Assembly (NCBI GenBank): GCA_002698985.1
Contig: PAAY01000041.1
Span: forward strand, 1-64,000
DNA from: Saprospirales bacterium
GTDB taxonomy: Bacteria > Bacteroidota > Bacteroidia > Chitinophagales > Saprospiraceae
Direction: 5' to 3'
Length of the DNA: 64,000 nucleotides
The stretch's first letter is position 1; the number at the start of each line of letters is the position of its first letter. The notes under the pieces were generated by a model. It had not been told where the DNA came from and searched no databases. It was given only the letters and a program-made list of their open reading frames with translations. A program made the position numbers and the translations under genes. Positions 1 through 8,311 of this stretch are shown in pieces.

Positions 1-380
1 CCCCCAAACCCTACTCTCTACTCCCTACTCCCTACTCTTATTAACCACAGAGTTGAACAGAGTTGTTACACAGAGTTTCACGGAGTTTTGCACGGAGTCC
101 CACGGAGGCGAAAGTGCTAGCGCCTCTAAACCCTACACCCTACACTCTAAACCCTACACTTTTCAACCACAGAGTTTTGCACGGAGTCCCACGGAGGCGA
201 AAGTGCTAGCGCCCCCAAACCCTACTCTCTACTCCCTACTCCCTACTCTTATTAACCACAGAGTTGAACAGAGTTGTTACACAGAGTTTCACGGAGTTTT
301 AGCACGGAGTTCCACGGAGGCGAAAGTGCTAGCACCCCCAAACCCTAAACTCTACACCCTACACCCTAAACCCTAAACCC
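1..380. repeat. Intergenic repeat block (CACAGAG/CACGGAG family plus CCCTACT/CCCTAAA arrays)
   Basis: No gene is supported here. A unit of about 125 bp starting at base 1 recurs almost unchanged at 212 (offset 211 bp), with a shorter copy at about 165-213. Each unit combines runs of CCCTACT/CTACTCC with the words CCACAGAGTTG, CACGGAG and GGCGAAAGTGCTAGCGCC. The block ends at 340-380 in a 7-bp CCCTAAA/CCCTACA array that runs up to the stop codon of uppS. Open frames through it are low complexity and are not believed to be genes. Confidence 0.8.
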
Positions 381-1121
381 TCATCCCAGTTGTTCGCTCG
401 TCTTTCCGAACCTGCGTTCACGGTGCTGGTAGTCGATGATGGCCTGGTAGAGGTGGTCTTTGCGGAACTCGGGCCACATGATGGGCAGGAAGCAGAGTTC
501 GCCGTAGGCAATTTGCCAGAGCAGGAAGTTGCTGATGCGTTTTTCCCCGCTGGTTCTGATGAGCAGTTCAGGGTCAGGCATGCCGGCGGTGGAGAGGGCA
601 TTGGCGAACAGTTCGTCGTTGATCGATTCCGGGTCCAGTTGGCCGGCGGCGGCCTGGCGGGCCAGTTTGCGGGCGGCTTCTACTATTTCCCAGCGGGCGC
701 TGTAGTTGAGTGCCAGCACCAGCTTCATGCCGGTGTTGGAGGCCGTTTCGTCAATGGCCCATTTCAGGGCTTCACGGGTATGGGTAGGCATGTTTTCGAT
801 GTCTCCGATGGCCTTCAGGGCAATGTTGTTGTCGTTCAGGGTTTTGATCTCCTTCTGGATGGTCTCCACCAGCAGGGTCATCAGGGCGTTCACTTCGGTT
901 TCGGGGCGGGCCCAGTTTTCCGTTGAGAAGGCGTACAGGGTCAGGTATTCCACGCCCAGCTCGGCGGCAGCTTCGGAGGCTTCCCGCACAGCCACCACGC
1001 CGTTGCGGTGGCCTTCCACACGGGGCAGGCCCTGCTGTTTGGCCCAGCGGCCGTTGCCGTCCATGATGATGGCGATGTGGCGGGGCAGCTTTTCCTTGTT
1101 GATCTGAGACTTTAAATCCAT
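381..1121 (-). CDS. uppS: Isoprenyl transferase (undecaprenyl diphosphate synthase)
   Basis: This is a cis-prenyltransferase of 246 aa, a normal length for the family. It condenses isopentenyl diphosphate onto farnesyl diphosphate to make the C55 lipid carrier for peptidoglycan and surface glycans. Visible family motifs are HIAIIMDGNGRWA with the catalytic Asp21, HRNG, LYAFSTENWARP and LLIRTSGEKRISNFLLWQ near the C-terminus. The frame is open 36 codons further upstream, but the ATG at 1121 gives the canonical N-terminus, and a TACCTTTG promoter box (1159-1166, minus) lies 38 bp upstream of it. In many Bacteroidota uppS precedes bamA; here its 3' side runs into the repeat block at 1-380. The identification is firm. 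Confidence 0.96.
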   Translation of the reverse strand: MDLKSQINKEKLPRHIAIIMDGNGRWAKQQGLPRVEGHRNGVVAVREASEAAAELGVEYLTLYAFSTENWARPETEVNALMTLLVETIQKEIKTLNDNNIALKAIGDIENMPTHTREALKWAIDETASNTGMKLVLALNYSARWEIVEAARKLARQAAAGQLDPESINDELFANALSTAGMPDPELLIRTSGEKRISNFLLWQIAYGELCFLPIMWPEFRKDHLYQAIIDYQHRERRFGKTSEQLG

Positions 1122-1158
1122 GGTGATTAGCCTGCCGGAGTGGTTTGCCGGCGGGCTG

Positions 1159-1166
1159 CAAAGGTA
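1159..1166 (-). promoter_or_regulatory. Predicted -7 promoter box of uppS
   Basis: On the minus strand this reads TACCTTTG, a full match to the Bacteroidota -7 consensus TAnnTTTG, 38 bp before the uppS ATG. No TTTG -33 element is seen at the expected spacing, so the call rests on the -7 box and its position. Confidence 0.5.
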
Positions 1167-1279
1167 TAAAACAAGCACTGCTTTGGTGTTTGCCGAAGGA
1201 AAAGCACATTTCACTTGCCAAAAGCGCAAGTAGCACTAAATTGGGCCCTCATTCAAAACCTTAGCTCACCCTCAGCACC

Positions 1280-2311
1280 ATGCAAAAACTTCTTTTCCTC
1301 TTCGCTGGCGCAATGGCGCTGCTGGCCACCGCCTGCCAGGAGCAGGAAAAAGCCGGTTCACCTGTGGCGGATAGCGGCTTTCCTGCCATCGGCAAAATCG
1401 AGCGCCTCTCATCCGAGCTTGACAAGCTGCTGCCCGACAGCGCAAAGATCGAATTGCTGGACAGCGGCTACGTCTGGACCGAAGGCCCCGTTTGGGTTGC
1501 CGCAGGCGACTACCTGCTTTTTTCCGACGTTCCGGAAAACAAAATTTACAAATGGACGGAAGCCGAAGGCGCCAGCGTTTACCTGACTCCCGCCGGCTAC
1601 ACCGGCCCTGACTCCACCGGCCACGAGGGTTCCAACGGCCTGCTGCTCGACGCCCAAACCCGGCTGGTCATCTGCCAGCACGGCGACCGCCGCATGGCCC
1701 GCATGAAGGCTCCGTTGGACAAACCATCACCGGATTTTGAAACCCTGACCGACAACTATGAGGGCAAGCGCTACAACAGCCCGAACGACGCCTGTTACGA
1801 CAAATCCGGTAACCTGTACTTCACCGATCCGCCCTACGGCCTGCCCGGCCAGGATGAGGACCCCACCAAAGAATTGCCCTTCAACGGCGTGTACCGCCTC
1901 AACACCGATGGCACTGTGGACCTGCTGGTGGATTCGCTGACCCGCCCCAACGGCATTGCCCTGTCGCCCGATGAGCGCACCTTGTACATCGCCAATTCCG
2001 ACGAAAAAAAGGCCCTCTGGATGGCTTATGACATTGCCGCTGACGGCTCGCTGCACAATGGCAGGGTGTTCTACGAGGCCACTGATCAGGTCACCGACAC
2101 CTTCCGCGGCCTGCCGGATGGATTGAAAGTAACACCAACAGGTTACATCTTTGCAACCGGTCCCGGTGCTGTTTACGTCTTTTCGCCCTCCGGGCAATTG
2201 CTCGGCAAGTTCATCACCGGTGTGCCCAATTCCAATTGTGCCATCGGCAACGACGGCAAGGCATTGTACATAACCTCCGACGACTACCTGACCCGAGTAT
2301 GGCTGAAATAA
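1280..2311 (+). CDS. SMP-30/gluconolactonase/LRE family lipoprotein
   Basis: A 343-aa beta-propeller lactonase-type protein. The N-terminus is a lipoprotein signal with lipobox LATAC (Cys19), so the protein should be lipid-anchored outside the cytoplasm. Family motifs are visible: EGPVW near residue 73, NSPNDACYDKSGNLYFTDP followed by YGL, and TRPNGIALSPDERTLYIANSD. Members hydrolyse sugar lactones such as gluconolactone with a divalent metal; the actual substrate cannot be read from sequence. Its stop codon overlaps the start of the glycerate kinase gene by 13 bp, so the two are probably translationally coupled and act in sugar-acid use. Confidence 0.88.
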   Translation: MQKLLFLFAGAMALLATACQEQEKAGSPVADSGFPAIGKIERLSSELDKLLPDSAKIELLDSGYVWTEGPVWVAAGDYLLFSDVPENKIYKWTEAEGASVYLTPAGYTGPDSTGHEGSNGLLLDAQTRLVICQHGDRRMARMKAPLDKPSPDFETLTDNYEGKRYNSPNDACYDKSGNLYFTDPPYGLPGQDEDPTKELPFNGVYRLNTDGTVDLLVDSLTRPNGIALSPDERTLYIANSDEKKALWMAYDIAADGSLHNGRVFYEATDQVTDTFRGLPDGLKVTPTGYIFATGPGAVYVFSPSGQLLGKFITGVPNSNCAIGNDGKALYITSDDYLTRVWLK

Positions 2312-3429
2312 CCAAACCCGTTCTGATTGCCCCTGATGCTTTCAAGCATGCCTGTACGGCCATGGAAGCCGGGCTGGCCCTCCAACAGGGCATCCACCGT
2401 GCAAGGCCGGCACTGGCCTGCCAACTGTTTCCCCTGGCCGACGGCGGCGAAGGCACTGCCGAAATCCTGGCTTACCACCTGCATGCCGAACCCCGTAAGG
2501 CATTGGTGCACGATGCACTGATGCGGCCACTGGAAGTCACCTGGTATTTTGTGGAACCTGAAAAACTGGCGCTGATTGACATGGCAGCCGCTTCCGGCAT
2601 TCAATTGCTGAGCAAAGCCGAACGCAACCCCATGCACACCAGCACCTACGGCACCGGCGAGGTCATCAAAAGCGCCATCGAAGCCGGCGCTGAAAAAATT
2701 TTACTCGGCATCGGTGGCAGTGCCACCAATGATGCGGGCATGGGGATGGCCGCCGCCCTGGGCTGGAAGTTTCAGGATGCAGCCGGAAAGATCATCCCAC
2801 CAAAAGGAGCCCACCTTGAACTGGTGCGCAAGGTCATTCCTCCGAAAAACACTCCTGCCATGGAGGTCGAAGTGCTCTGCGATGTGGACAACCCGCTTTG
2901 CGGCCCCGACGGTGCCGCTTTTACCTACGGCGCCCAGAAGGGTGCCAGCGAAGCGGATGTTGTTTTCCTGGACCAGGGACTCCAGCATTTTGCAGGCCTC
3001 CTGGAAGAGCAGTTCGGACATACACTGATGGACCTGCCCGGCGCGGGCGCGGCCGGTGGGTTGGGCGCCGGCGCCGTGGCCTTCCTCAACGGTAAACTGG
3101 TCAGCGGCGCCCAAAAAATCATGGAACTGACAGGCTTTTACAAGGCCCTGGACGACTGCAGCCTCGTAATCACCGGAGAAGGTCGTTTTGACGGACAAAC
3201 CAAAAGGGGCAAACTGGTTTACGAAGTGGCAAAAGCGGCAAGCGCCCGATCCGTACCCGCCGTTGCCTTCTGCGGCCAGGTGGACGCATCACCCGGGGAC
3301 TGGCAACAGATGGGGCTTCAGCAGGTGCGGCAAATCACCCCGGAAGGCATGCCGCTGGAAAAGGCCCTCCGCATCACCAAAGCCCTGCTGGAACAAGCCG
3401 CATTTGAGTATTTCAGCGAAAAATCATAA
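2299..3429 (+). CDS. Glycerate kinase (GlxK/GarK family)
   Basis: A 376-aa cytoplasmic glycerate kinase that phosphorylates D-glycerate to feed lower glycolysis. Length and motifs fit the family: LIAPDAFKHACTAMEAG at the N-terminus, GIGGSATNDAGMGMAAALGW, GAGAAGGLGAG and VITGEGRFDGQTKRGKLVYE. The frame is open upstream to 2236, but the ATG at 2299 gives the normal N-terminus. The gene overlaps the lactonase gene by 13 bp, which suggests a two-gene operon converting a sugar-acid product into glycolytic intermediates. Whether it makes 2- or 3-phosphoglycerate is not determined; this family usually makes 2-phosphoglycerate. Confidence 0.93.
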   Translation: MAEITKPVLIAPDAFKHACTAMEAGLALQQGIHRARPALACQLFPLADGGEGTAEILAYHLHAEPRKALVHDALMRPLEVTWYFVEPEKLALIDMAAASGIQLLSKAERNPMHTSTYGTGEVIKSAIEAGAEKILLGIGGSATNDAGMGMAAALGWKFQDAAGKIIPPKGAHLELVRKVIPPKNTPAMEVEVLCDVDNPLCGPDGAAFTYGAQKGASEADVVFLDQGLQHFAGLLEEQFGHTLMDLPGAGAAGGLGAGAVAFLNGKLVSGAQKIMELTGFYKALDDCSLVITGEGRFDGQTKRGKLVYEVAKAASARSVPAVAFCGQVDASPGDWQQMGLQQVRQITPEGMPLEKALRITKALLEQAAFEYFSEKS

Positions 3430-3922
3430 CGGCCCGACGTTTTTTGGGCCTGCGGCCGGTTTTTGTCGGGCTGGCGCCCTTTTGGCCTTCGGCCATGGTT
3501 TTTGCGGCTGCCGCCGCTTGGGTTTTTGTCGGGCTGCGCCCTCCGCAGTTTTTTGCGGCCTTCGACCTTTTGTTTTTTTGGTCGGCCTTCGGCCAACCTG
3601 GTTTTGTGGGTTTCGCAGGCTTCTTCACAGTGCTCTCTCCGTGTCCCCCGTGTCCTCCGTGGTGGAATGGCCTTCGGCCGGTTTTTGGTCGCCCTTCGGG
3701 CAACCTAGAGTTTTTGCGGCTGCCGCCGCTTGGGTTTTTGTCGGGCTGCGCCCTCCGCTGTTTTTTGCGGCCTTCGGCCTTTTGTTTTTTTGGTCGGCCT
3801 TCGGCCAACCTGGATTTTGAGGGTTTTGCAGGATTCTTCCCCGTGCATTCTCCGTGTCCCCCGTGTCCTCCGTGGTGGAATGGCCTGCGGCCGGTTTTTG
3901 GTCGCCCTTCGGGCAACTCTAA
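3430..3922. repeat. Tandem repeat (about 212 bp x2) packed with terminator-like mini-hairpins
   Basis: Two nearly identical units start at 3499 and 3711, with a partial one before them. Within 480 bp there are at least eleven short perfect inverted repeats of the form GGCC-TTCG/TGCG-GCC, GCCCTTCGGGC or GGGCTGCGCCC: 3447-3457, 3484-3494, 3531-3541, 3558-3568 (one mismatch), 3584-3594, 3669-3679, 3691-3701, 3743-3753, 3769-3779, 3796-3806, 3882-3892 and 3904-3914. Many are closed by a UUCG tetraloop and followed by T5-T7 within a few bases, like small intrinsic terminators. Each unit also carries the word TCCGTGTCCCCCGTGTCC. Long frames on both strands (for example 3413-3916 minus) are repeat translations, not genes. 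Confidence 0.8.
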
Positions 3923-4571
3923 ACCCTACACTCTCAAACTCTAAACTTCAAGAGGGGCGTCGCTATGCGCCGCAAATTCCTATTTGGCTACTGAGCTACC
4001 AAGGGGAACGGCGCTCTGCGCCTTGGTGGTTCTGGCTAAAGCTGTTTTCAATCGCCACAGGTAGTGGTTCCATTTTCCGAAGGGAAGAAAAATAAACCAC
4101 GGAGGACACGGAGGACACGGAGTGAACACGGAGAGCATGTGAAGCAATTGGCCACCGCCGAAAACAGCGCCGATGCGATGCGGCAACTTCCAAATTACGG
4201 CACCACTTTTTGGGCAGATACAACCCTCAAACTATCACCGAGACGGTGAAGGAAATAACCGGCCCGCTAAAATGGCGGATGTGTGGGTATTATTAGGAAA
4301 TTTCATTTACTGTAATTACAGCGAAGCCAAATCCTTTTCATAAATTAGCGCTTGTTGCCAAATACAAGCCGGCATCCCATCGAACATATACCAGCGCACG
4401 AGCCACCGTTCCAGGCAGGCAGCTATACAATTTTAAGATCGATAAAATCGTGTGCTTTCAGCGGATTACAAGTTCTGATGTGCTCATTTGAGTACTGACA
4501 ACCATGAAAAGTTGTTGAGAAAATTGATACAACGATTTCCTCAACTTCAACTAATTAACAAACTCATCTCT
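3923..4571. other. Non-coding interval with CACGGAG repeats
   Basis: This continues the gap of about 1.1 kb before the T9SS cargo gene. At 3998-4027 a nested hairpin (ACCAAGG/CCTTGGT around GGCGCTCTGCGCC) is visible. At 4097-4133 the 9-10 bp word CACGGAGGA repeats four times, the same family as at 1-340. From 4134 to 4571 I see no gene, RNA or convincing promoter. Confidence 0.55.
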
Positions 4572-5837
4572 ATGAACACACTTTACAAAACAATGCTCAA
4601 ATCGCTTGTTCTGGCGGTTTTGACCTTCTCCATCACACAAGTTTCCGCCCAGATCATTTTCGACAATTTCGATTCCTATAACGTAGGGTCCACAACGGGC
4701 ACCAATGCGCCACACTGGAGTACCTGGAGCGGCAATGTGGGTGGCACCGAAGACGGCGTCGTCATTGACGACCAGGCTTTTTCAGCACCCAATTCCATGC
4801 TCATTGCCGAAGGTGAAATTCAGGATGTGCTCTTGCTGCTCGGCAACAAGACAAGCGGCCGCTACCTGCTCAGATGGATGTGTTATGTCCAGGGTGGTTC
4901 GTCAGCCTACTACAACATCCAGGAGTCGGAAACGCCGGGTGTCGCCTGGAACCTGGATGTGTTCTTCGGCACCGATGCCATGGGCAATCCCTCAACAGGT
5001 GGCACTGGCCTGGTATCACAAACGGGTACCACGTTTACCTATCCGGAAGACACCTGGTTCATGGTCAGCCACGACATAGACCTGGACAACAACGAGCTCA
5101 AGCTTTACATTGACGGCCAGATGGTAGAACAAATGCCCTACAACGGCAACCTGGGTGCGGTGGACTTTTATTCCATCAACAACCAAAACCACTACTACAT
5201 TGACGATGTATTGTTCACCAATACGCCGGCACTGGTCACCTTCAAAGTGGACCTGGGCGAAATGACCCCCGACCCAGCCGGTGTTTTCCTCGCTGGCAGC
5301 ATGAACGGGTGGACCGATGAGGCGATGACCAACAGTTCCGGCACCATCTGGGAAATCACCAAGGTCATTGACGCCGGCACAGAAGTGTTCTACAAATTCA
5401 AAAATGGACCCGACGGCTGGGAGACCGCCATTGTACCTGATGGCGACCTGTCGCCCTGTGGCGCCGACGACGGCTTCGGCAACTACAACCGCCAGCTGAG
5501 TGTACTTGGCGATGCAGACCTGGATGCTGTTTGTATCGGATGGTGCGTGACCTGCGATATGGTCAGCTCTGTGGAGGATGACAGGCTGGCCGAAGCAGTG
5601 TCCATCAGTCCAAACCCTGCCGCCTCCTTCATCAACCTGGAATACAGCTTTGAACAAAACACCAATCTTGCCGTTAAAATCCTCAATTCGCTGGGCCAGG
5701 TGGTTATTCAAAAGCAACTGACCCACGCACTGAGCGGCACCGAACAAATTGATATTTCTTCCCTGCCCGGCGGCGCGTACTTCGTGTTGCTGAGCAATGG
5801 AAAAGGCACCAGCTCCCAAAAGCTGATTGTGCGATAA
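4572..5837 (+). CDS. T9SS type A sorted exoprotein with LamG-like and glycogen-binding-like (E-set) domains
   Basis: A 421-aa secreted protein. The ATG at 4572 gives a Sec signal ending near SITQVSAQ; an upstream TTG at 4488 in frame adds no recognisable sequence. Residues of roughly 30-220 look like a concanavalin/LamG-type beta-sandwich (FDNFDSYNVGST at its start, LYIDGQMVEQMPYNG later). Next is an E-set module (FKVDLGEMTP, VFLAGSMNGW) like those of carbohydrate-binding domains. The C-terminal 75 residues are a type A T9SS sorting domain (SISPNPAASF, LPGGAYFVLL, KLIVR), so the protein should be exported by T9SS and anchored or released at the surface. The ligand is unknown. A strong terminator follows. 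Confidence 0.85.
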   Translation: MNTLYKTMLKSLVLAVLTFSITQVSAQIIFDNFDSYNVGSTTGTNAPHWSTWSGNVGGTEDGVVIDDQAFSAPNSMLIAEGEIQDVLLLLGNKTSGRYLLRWMCYVQGGSSAYYNIQESETPGVAWNLDVFFGTDAMGNPSTGGTGLVSQTGTTFTYPEDTWFMVSHDIDLDNNELKLYIDGQMVEQMPYNGNLGAVDFYSINNQNHYYIDDVLFTNTPALVTFKVDLGEMTPDPAGVFLAGSMNGWTDEAMTNSSGTIWEITKVIDAGTEVFYKFKNGPDGWETAIVPDGDLSPCGADDGFGNYNRQLSVLGDADLDAVCIGWCVTCDMVSSVEDDRLAEAVSISPNPAASFINLEYSFEQNTNLAVKILNSLGQVVIQKQLTHALSGTEQIDISSLPGGAYFVLLSNGKGTSSQKLIVR

Positions 5838-5856
5838 AGAGTATTTTCATGAGGTT

Positions 5857-7440
5857 TTACCGGCTTTCCCGGTAAATAGATTGCCCACCCTCGCCTCGGG
5901 TGGGCTTTTTTTTTGTCTGATTGACAAAGGATTTTCGATTACAAGGATTTTCCCACAGCCTGCAACCTGCGGCACCTGATCTGTGCAATCTGTCTAATCC
6001 CACCCATCCGTGATCCAACACTGCCCCAGGCTCATTCATTTTCCACCATGCGGTAGAGTGCAGGGTACGGGTGGTAGTACGCTGGGTTGACCAGGATTGC
6101 GGAAAGGGTCTGAAAGGAGAAAAGAAAACATTATCTGCCTGCAAATGCTCTTCATAGCGCTCAAAATCAGGCATGATGAGCAGGGTTTTGGCGCTGTCGG
6201 GGTTTTCGAGGGCCGTGAGGTGCATGGTCGTAAACGGAATGCCCCACTCCATGATGACCGTATCAGCCGGAGCAGAGGCGGAGGGCATCAGCAGGCGGTT
6301 GGTGTGCAGGCGGTTGGCCTGCGAAAGTTGGCGGAGGGCCCAGCGTTGCTGAAGCGTAAAGGGCTGGTGGCCCAGGGCAATGGTGAACAAGCGCAAGGCC
6401 ACCACAGCCCCGAAAACCAATTTGCCGAAGGAAAAAAAGGCCTGGGAAGAGCGCTCCCACTCCGGCAACAAATCAAAAAACAACGGCACAGCCACAAAGA
6501 GTATGGCCGGCAGGTAGCTCACTTCCGAATAAAACCGGTAGCTGGATGACGGATCGGAGATGTTGTAAAGCAGCAGGTACCCCAGTGTAAACGCCCACAC
6601 CATCACCAGCTTAAGCAGGGCTTTGCGCTTCGCATAAAACCAGGTGCAAAGCAGCAGGAGCAGGGGCAGCAAGTAGTAATGCCGGATGAGCCGCTGGAGC
6701 AACACTTCGTTGGAGGGCAGCCGGTCGAATCGTGGAAAATAGAGTTGCCAGTTGGTCTGGAAATCCACTTGCTTGGCGGCCTCGTACCAGTTGGTGAACC
6801 AATGGGATTTTACGAAGGCAACAATCAGCATCGATGCGAGTAAAATCAGGTAGCGGCGGTGCCTCAGGGCAGGATTCGATTTTGCGAAGAAAAGCCAGAG
6901 AAAGAGAAAGAATATGACGGTGAGCTTGTGTGAAAAGCCAATGGTAATCAACAGGGCAACAGCTGGCAGCCAAAACTTCCAGCCTTTCAATTCCGGCCGG
7001 TACAGCACCATTCCGAAGAGGAGTAACAACAATGTGAGCCCCAGGTAAAACTCACTCTGAACGTGGTAAAAACTGTCGAGGGCCATGAAGGTGAACAGGG
7101 CCGTTAGCACCCAGCCCATGCGCTCGTTTTTGAGCTTTTCAGTCATCAGGTACCAAGAGCAGAAGTAAAACAGGATATAGGATACTGAAAAACTCAGTCC
7201 CAGCATCCACAGCGGCGCGTGCAGCTTCAGCAGCAGCCAGGGCAGTATTTGCGGAACGGCGGTAACAAAGCGGTAGTGATAGACCTGGATATGCCCCTCG
7301 TTGATGAGGTTGAAAAGCTGGAAACCGGCGTCCATGAAGAAAGCCCGCTCCTTCCAGAAAATCAACGACAGCAACAGCAGGCAGCCCCAGGTGAGGTACC
7401 CTGCTTTTTTGAAGAATGCTGACTCAAAGCGGTAATTCAT
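5857..7440 (-). CDS. Polytopic membrane protein of unknown function, apparent C-terminal frameshift
   Basis: A 527-aa frame with about ten hydrophobic segments and a large soluble C-terminal part (residues of about 370-450). The layout resembles GT-C type glycosyltransferases, but no diagnostic motif is seen, so no function is assigned. The last 85 or so residues look spurious: the tail passes through the terminator at 5883-5914. Near 6115-6127 one missing A in the plus-strand AAAA run would switch to a frame that reads AILVNPAYYHPYPALYRM and stops at 6032-6034. The natural gene is therefore probably 6032-7440, with a single-base deletion or sequencing error. It starts 15 bp after the S24 repressor gene stops and is probably co-transcribed with it. 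Confidence 0.7.
   Translation of the reverse strand: MNYRFESAFFKKAGYLTWGCLLLLSLIFWKERAFFMDAGFQLFNLINEGHIQVYHYRFVTAVPQILPWLLLKLHAPLWMLGLSFSVSYILFYFCSWYLMTEKLKNERMGWVLTALFTFMALDSFYHVQSEFYLGLTLLLLLFGMVLYRPELKGWKFWLPAVALLITIGFSHKLTVIFFLFLWLFFAKSNPALRHRRYLILLASMLIVAFVKSHWFTNWYEAAKQVDFQTNWQLYFPRFDRLPSNEVLLQRLIRHYYLLPLLLLLCTWFYAKRKALLKLVMVWAFTLGYLLLYNISDPSSSYRFYSEVSYLPAILFVAVPLFFDLLPEWERSSQAFFSFGKLVFGAVVALRLFTIALGHQPFTLQQRWALRQLSQANRLHTNRLLMPSASAPADTVIMEWGIPFTTMHLTALENPDSAKTLLIMPDFERYEEHLQADNVFFSPFRPFPQSWSTQRTTTRTLHSTAWWKMNEPGAVLDHGWVGLDRLHRSGAAGCRLWENPCNRKSFVNQTKKKPTRGEGGQSIYRESR
5883..5914 (+). terminator. Rho-independent terminator
   Basis: An 8-bp perfect stem GCCCACCC/GGGTGGGC (5883-5890 with 5898-5905), a 7-nt loop and nine Ts. 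It ends the T9SS cargo gene transcript. The same bases are read as codons in the run-on tail of the minus-strand gene that follows, which argues that this tail is not real. A second small inverted repeat, TTACCGG/CCGGTAA, lies at 5857-5875. Confidence 0.88.
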
Positions 7441-7455
7441 GGGCGCCGGAGCTTG

Positions 7456-8172
7456 TCATGCAATGGCGTGGGTGGTGAGCCGGCACTTCACCCGGAGTAT
7501 TTGCCGCACATCCTGGGCATCCACTTCGTAAGGCTTGTACATTTCGTTGTCGGAAATGAGGCGGAGCTGAGCTAGGTGGTCACCCTGTTTTATTTGCTGT
7601 ATTCGCTTCGCAACGACCACGTCGGTGACCACCACATAGACGTTGTTGTCGCGCAGGGGATCGTCGCGCTCCAGCGGCTCGCAAACGACGATATCGCCAT
7701 TGGTGATGGTGGGATACATGCTGTCGCCCGAAATTTCAAAGGCGATGAGGCTGCCCTCCAGGTGCGGTATCGAAAACTTCGGCAATTCTGAGAGGAAAGT
7801 TTCATCCTGGTGCTCCAGGGCATAGCCGGCAAGGGCCCGGTCGGGCACCAGCGTGATGTTGGATCTGCCAGCGAAACTGCGCTCGCTGAGGGAGCGGGTT
7901 GGAAAATCGTACAGGCCAGGTGCGCCTTCCTGAAATATGCCTTCGGAAAAGCCAAACATGAAGTTGGCATCCACCTGAAATGTTTCAAACAATTTGTGTA
8001 GTTGCTCTACCGTCAGGTTGCGCTCTCCCTTCAGAATACTGTTGATTACGTGGTTGTAGGTGCCCAGTTTCTTGCCAAGATCGGACTTCCCTTTGATCAT
8101 CCCCCGCTTTTCCAGCTCCTCATAGACTTGCCTGAACCGTTGATTTACAATGCTTTTGGAGAAGTCTCCCAT
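7456..8172 (-). CDS. XRE-type HTH / S24 (LexA-like) autocleaving repressor
   Basis: A 238-aa DNA-binding regulator. Residues of about 10-75 form a helix-turn-helix domain (SDLGKKLGTYNHVINSILKG), and residues of about 100-235 a LexA/CI-type S24 peptidase. The expected parts are visible: a scissile Ala-Gly at 115-116 (RALAGYA), nucleophile Ser151 in GDSMYPTI, and Lys189 in VVVAKR as general base. By family knowledge it would cleave itself on a stress signal and release its targets. It is transcribed away from the glucosaminidase gene; the 139-bp gap is AT-rich and holds a promoter-like pair (8200-8232), so self-regulation and control of the neighbour are plausible but inferred. There is no phage module around it. 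Confidence 0.88.
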   Translation of the reverse strand: MGDFSKSIVNQRFRQVYEELEKRGMIKGKSDLGKKLGTYNHVINSILKGERNLTVEQLHKLFETFQVDANFMFGFSEGIFQEGAPGLYDFPTRSLSERSFAGRSNITLVPDRALAGYALEHQDETFLSELPKFSIPHLEGSLIAFEISGDSMYPTITNGDIVVCEPLERDDPLRDNNVYVVVTDVVVAKRIQQIKQGDHLAQLRLISDNEMYKPYEVDAQDVRQILRVKCRLTTHAIA

Positions 8173-8199
8173 TTTTCTAAAAAAATTGTTTTAAAATTA

Positions 8200-8232
8200 T
8201 TTGCTTATCAAAACATTTTGTTTTTAAATTTG
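8200..8232 (+). promoter_or_regulatory. Predicted Bacteroidota-type promoter of the glucosaminidase gene
   Basis: TTTG at 8200-8203, a 21-bp spacer, then TAAATTTG at 8225-8232. This fits the phylum's -33 TTTG / -7 TAnnTTTG pattern. It lies 80 bp before the ATG at 8312. Confidence 0.5.
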
Positions 8233-8311
8233 CCTTGTCAACGGACAAACCAAACAAAACCATTTGAACAAAGCAGCTTAAAGGTACAACTTGTTGCAAA
8301 ACCATGAAAAT

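Noticed and set aside
340-380. CCCTAAA array as a telomere
   Set aside because: The run is short and degenerate and is continued by uppS. Nothing else suggests a linear replicon.
390-926. 178-codon frame opposite uppS
   Set aside because: Antisense to a conserved enzyme gene; no independent support.
3413-3916. Long basic reading frame on the minus strand with RPKKQKAEGRKKQ-like repeats
   Set aside because: It is the translation of the tandem hairpin repeat. All frames are similarly open and repetitive, with no start or promoter signal.
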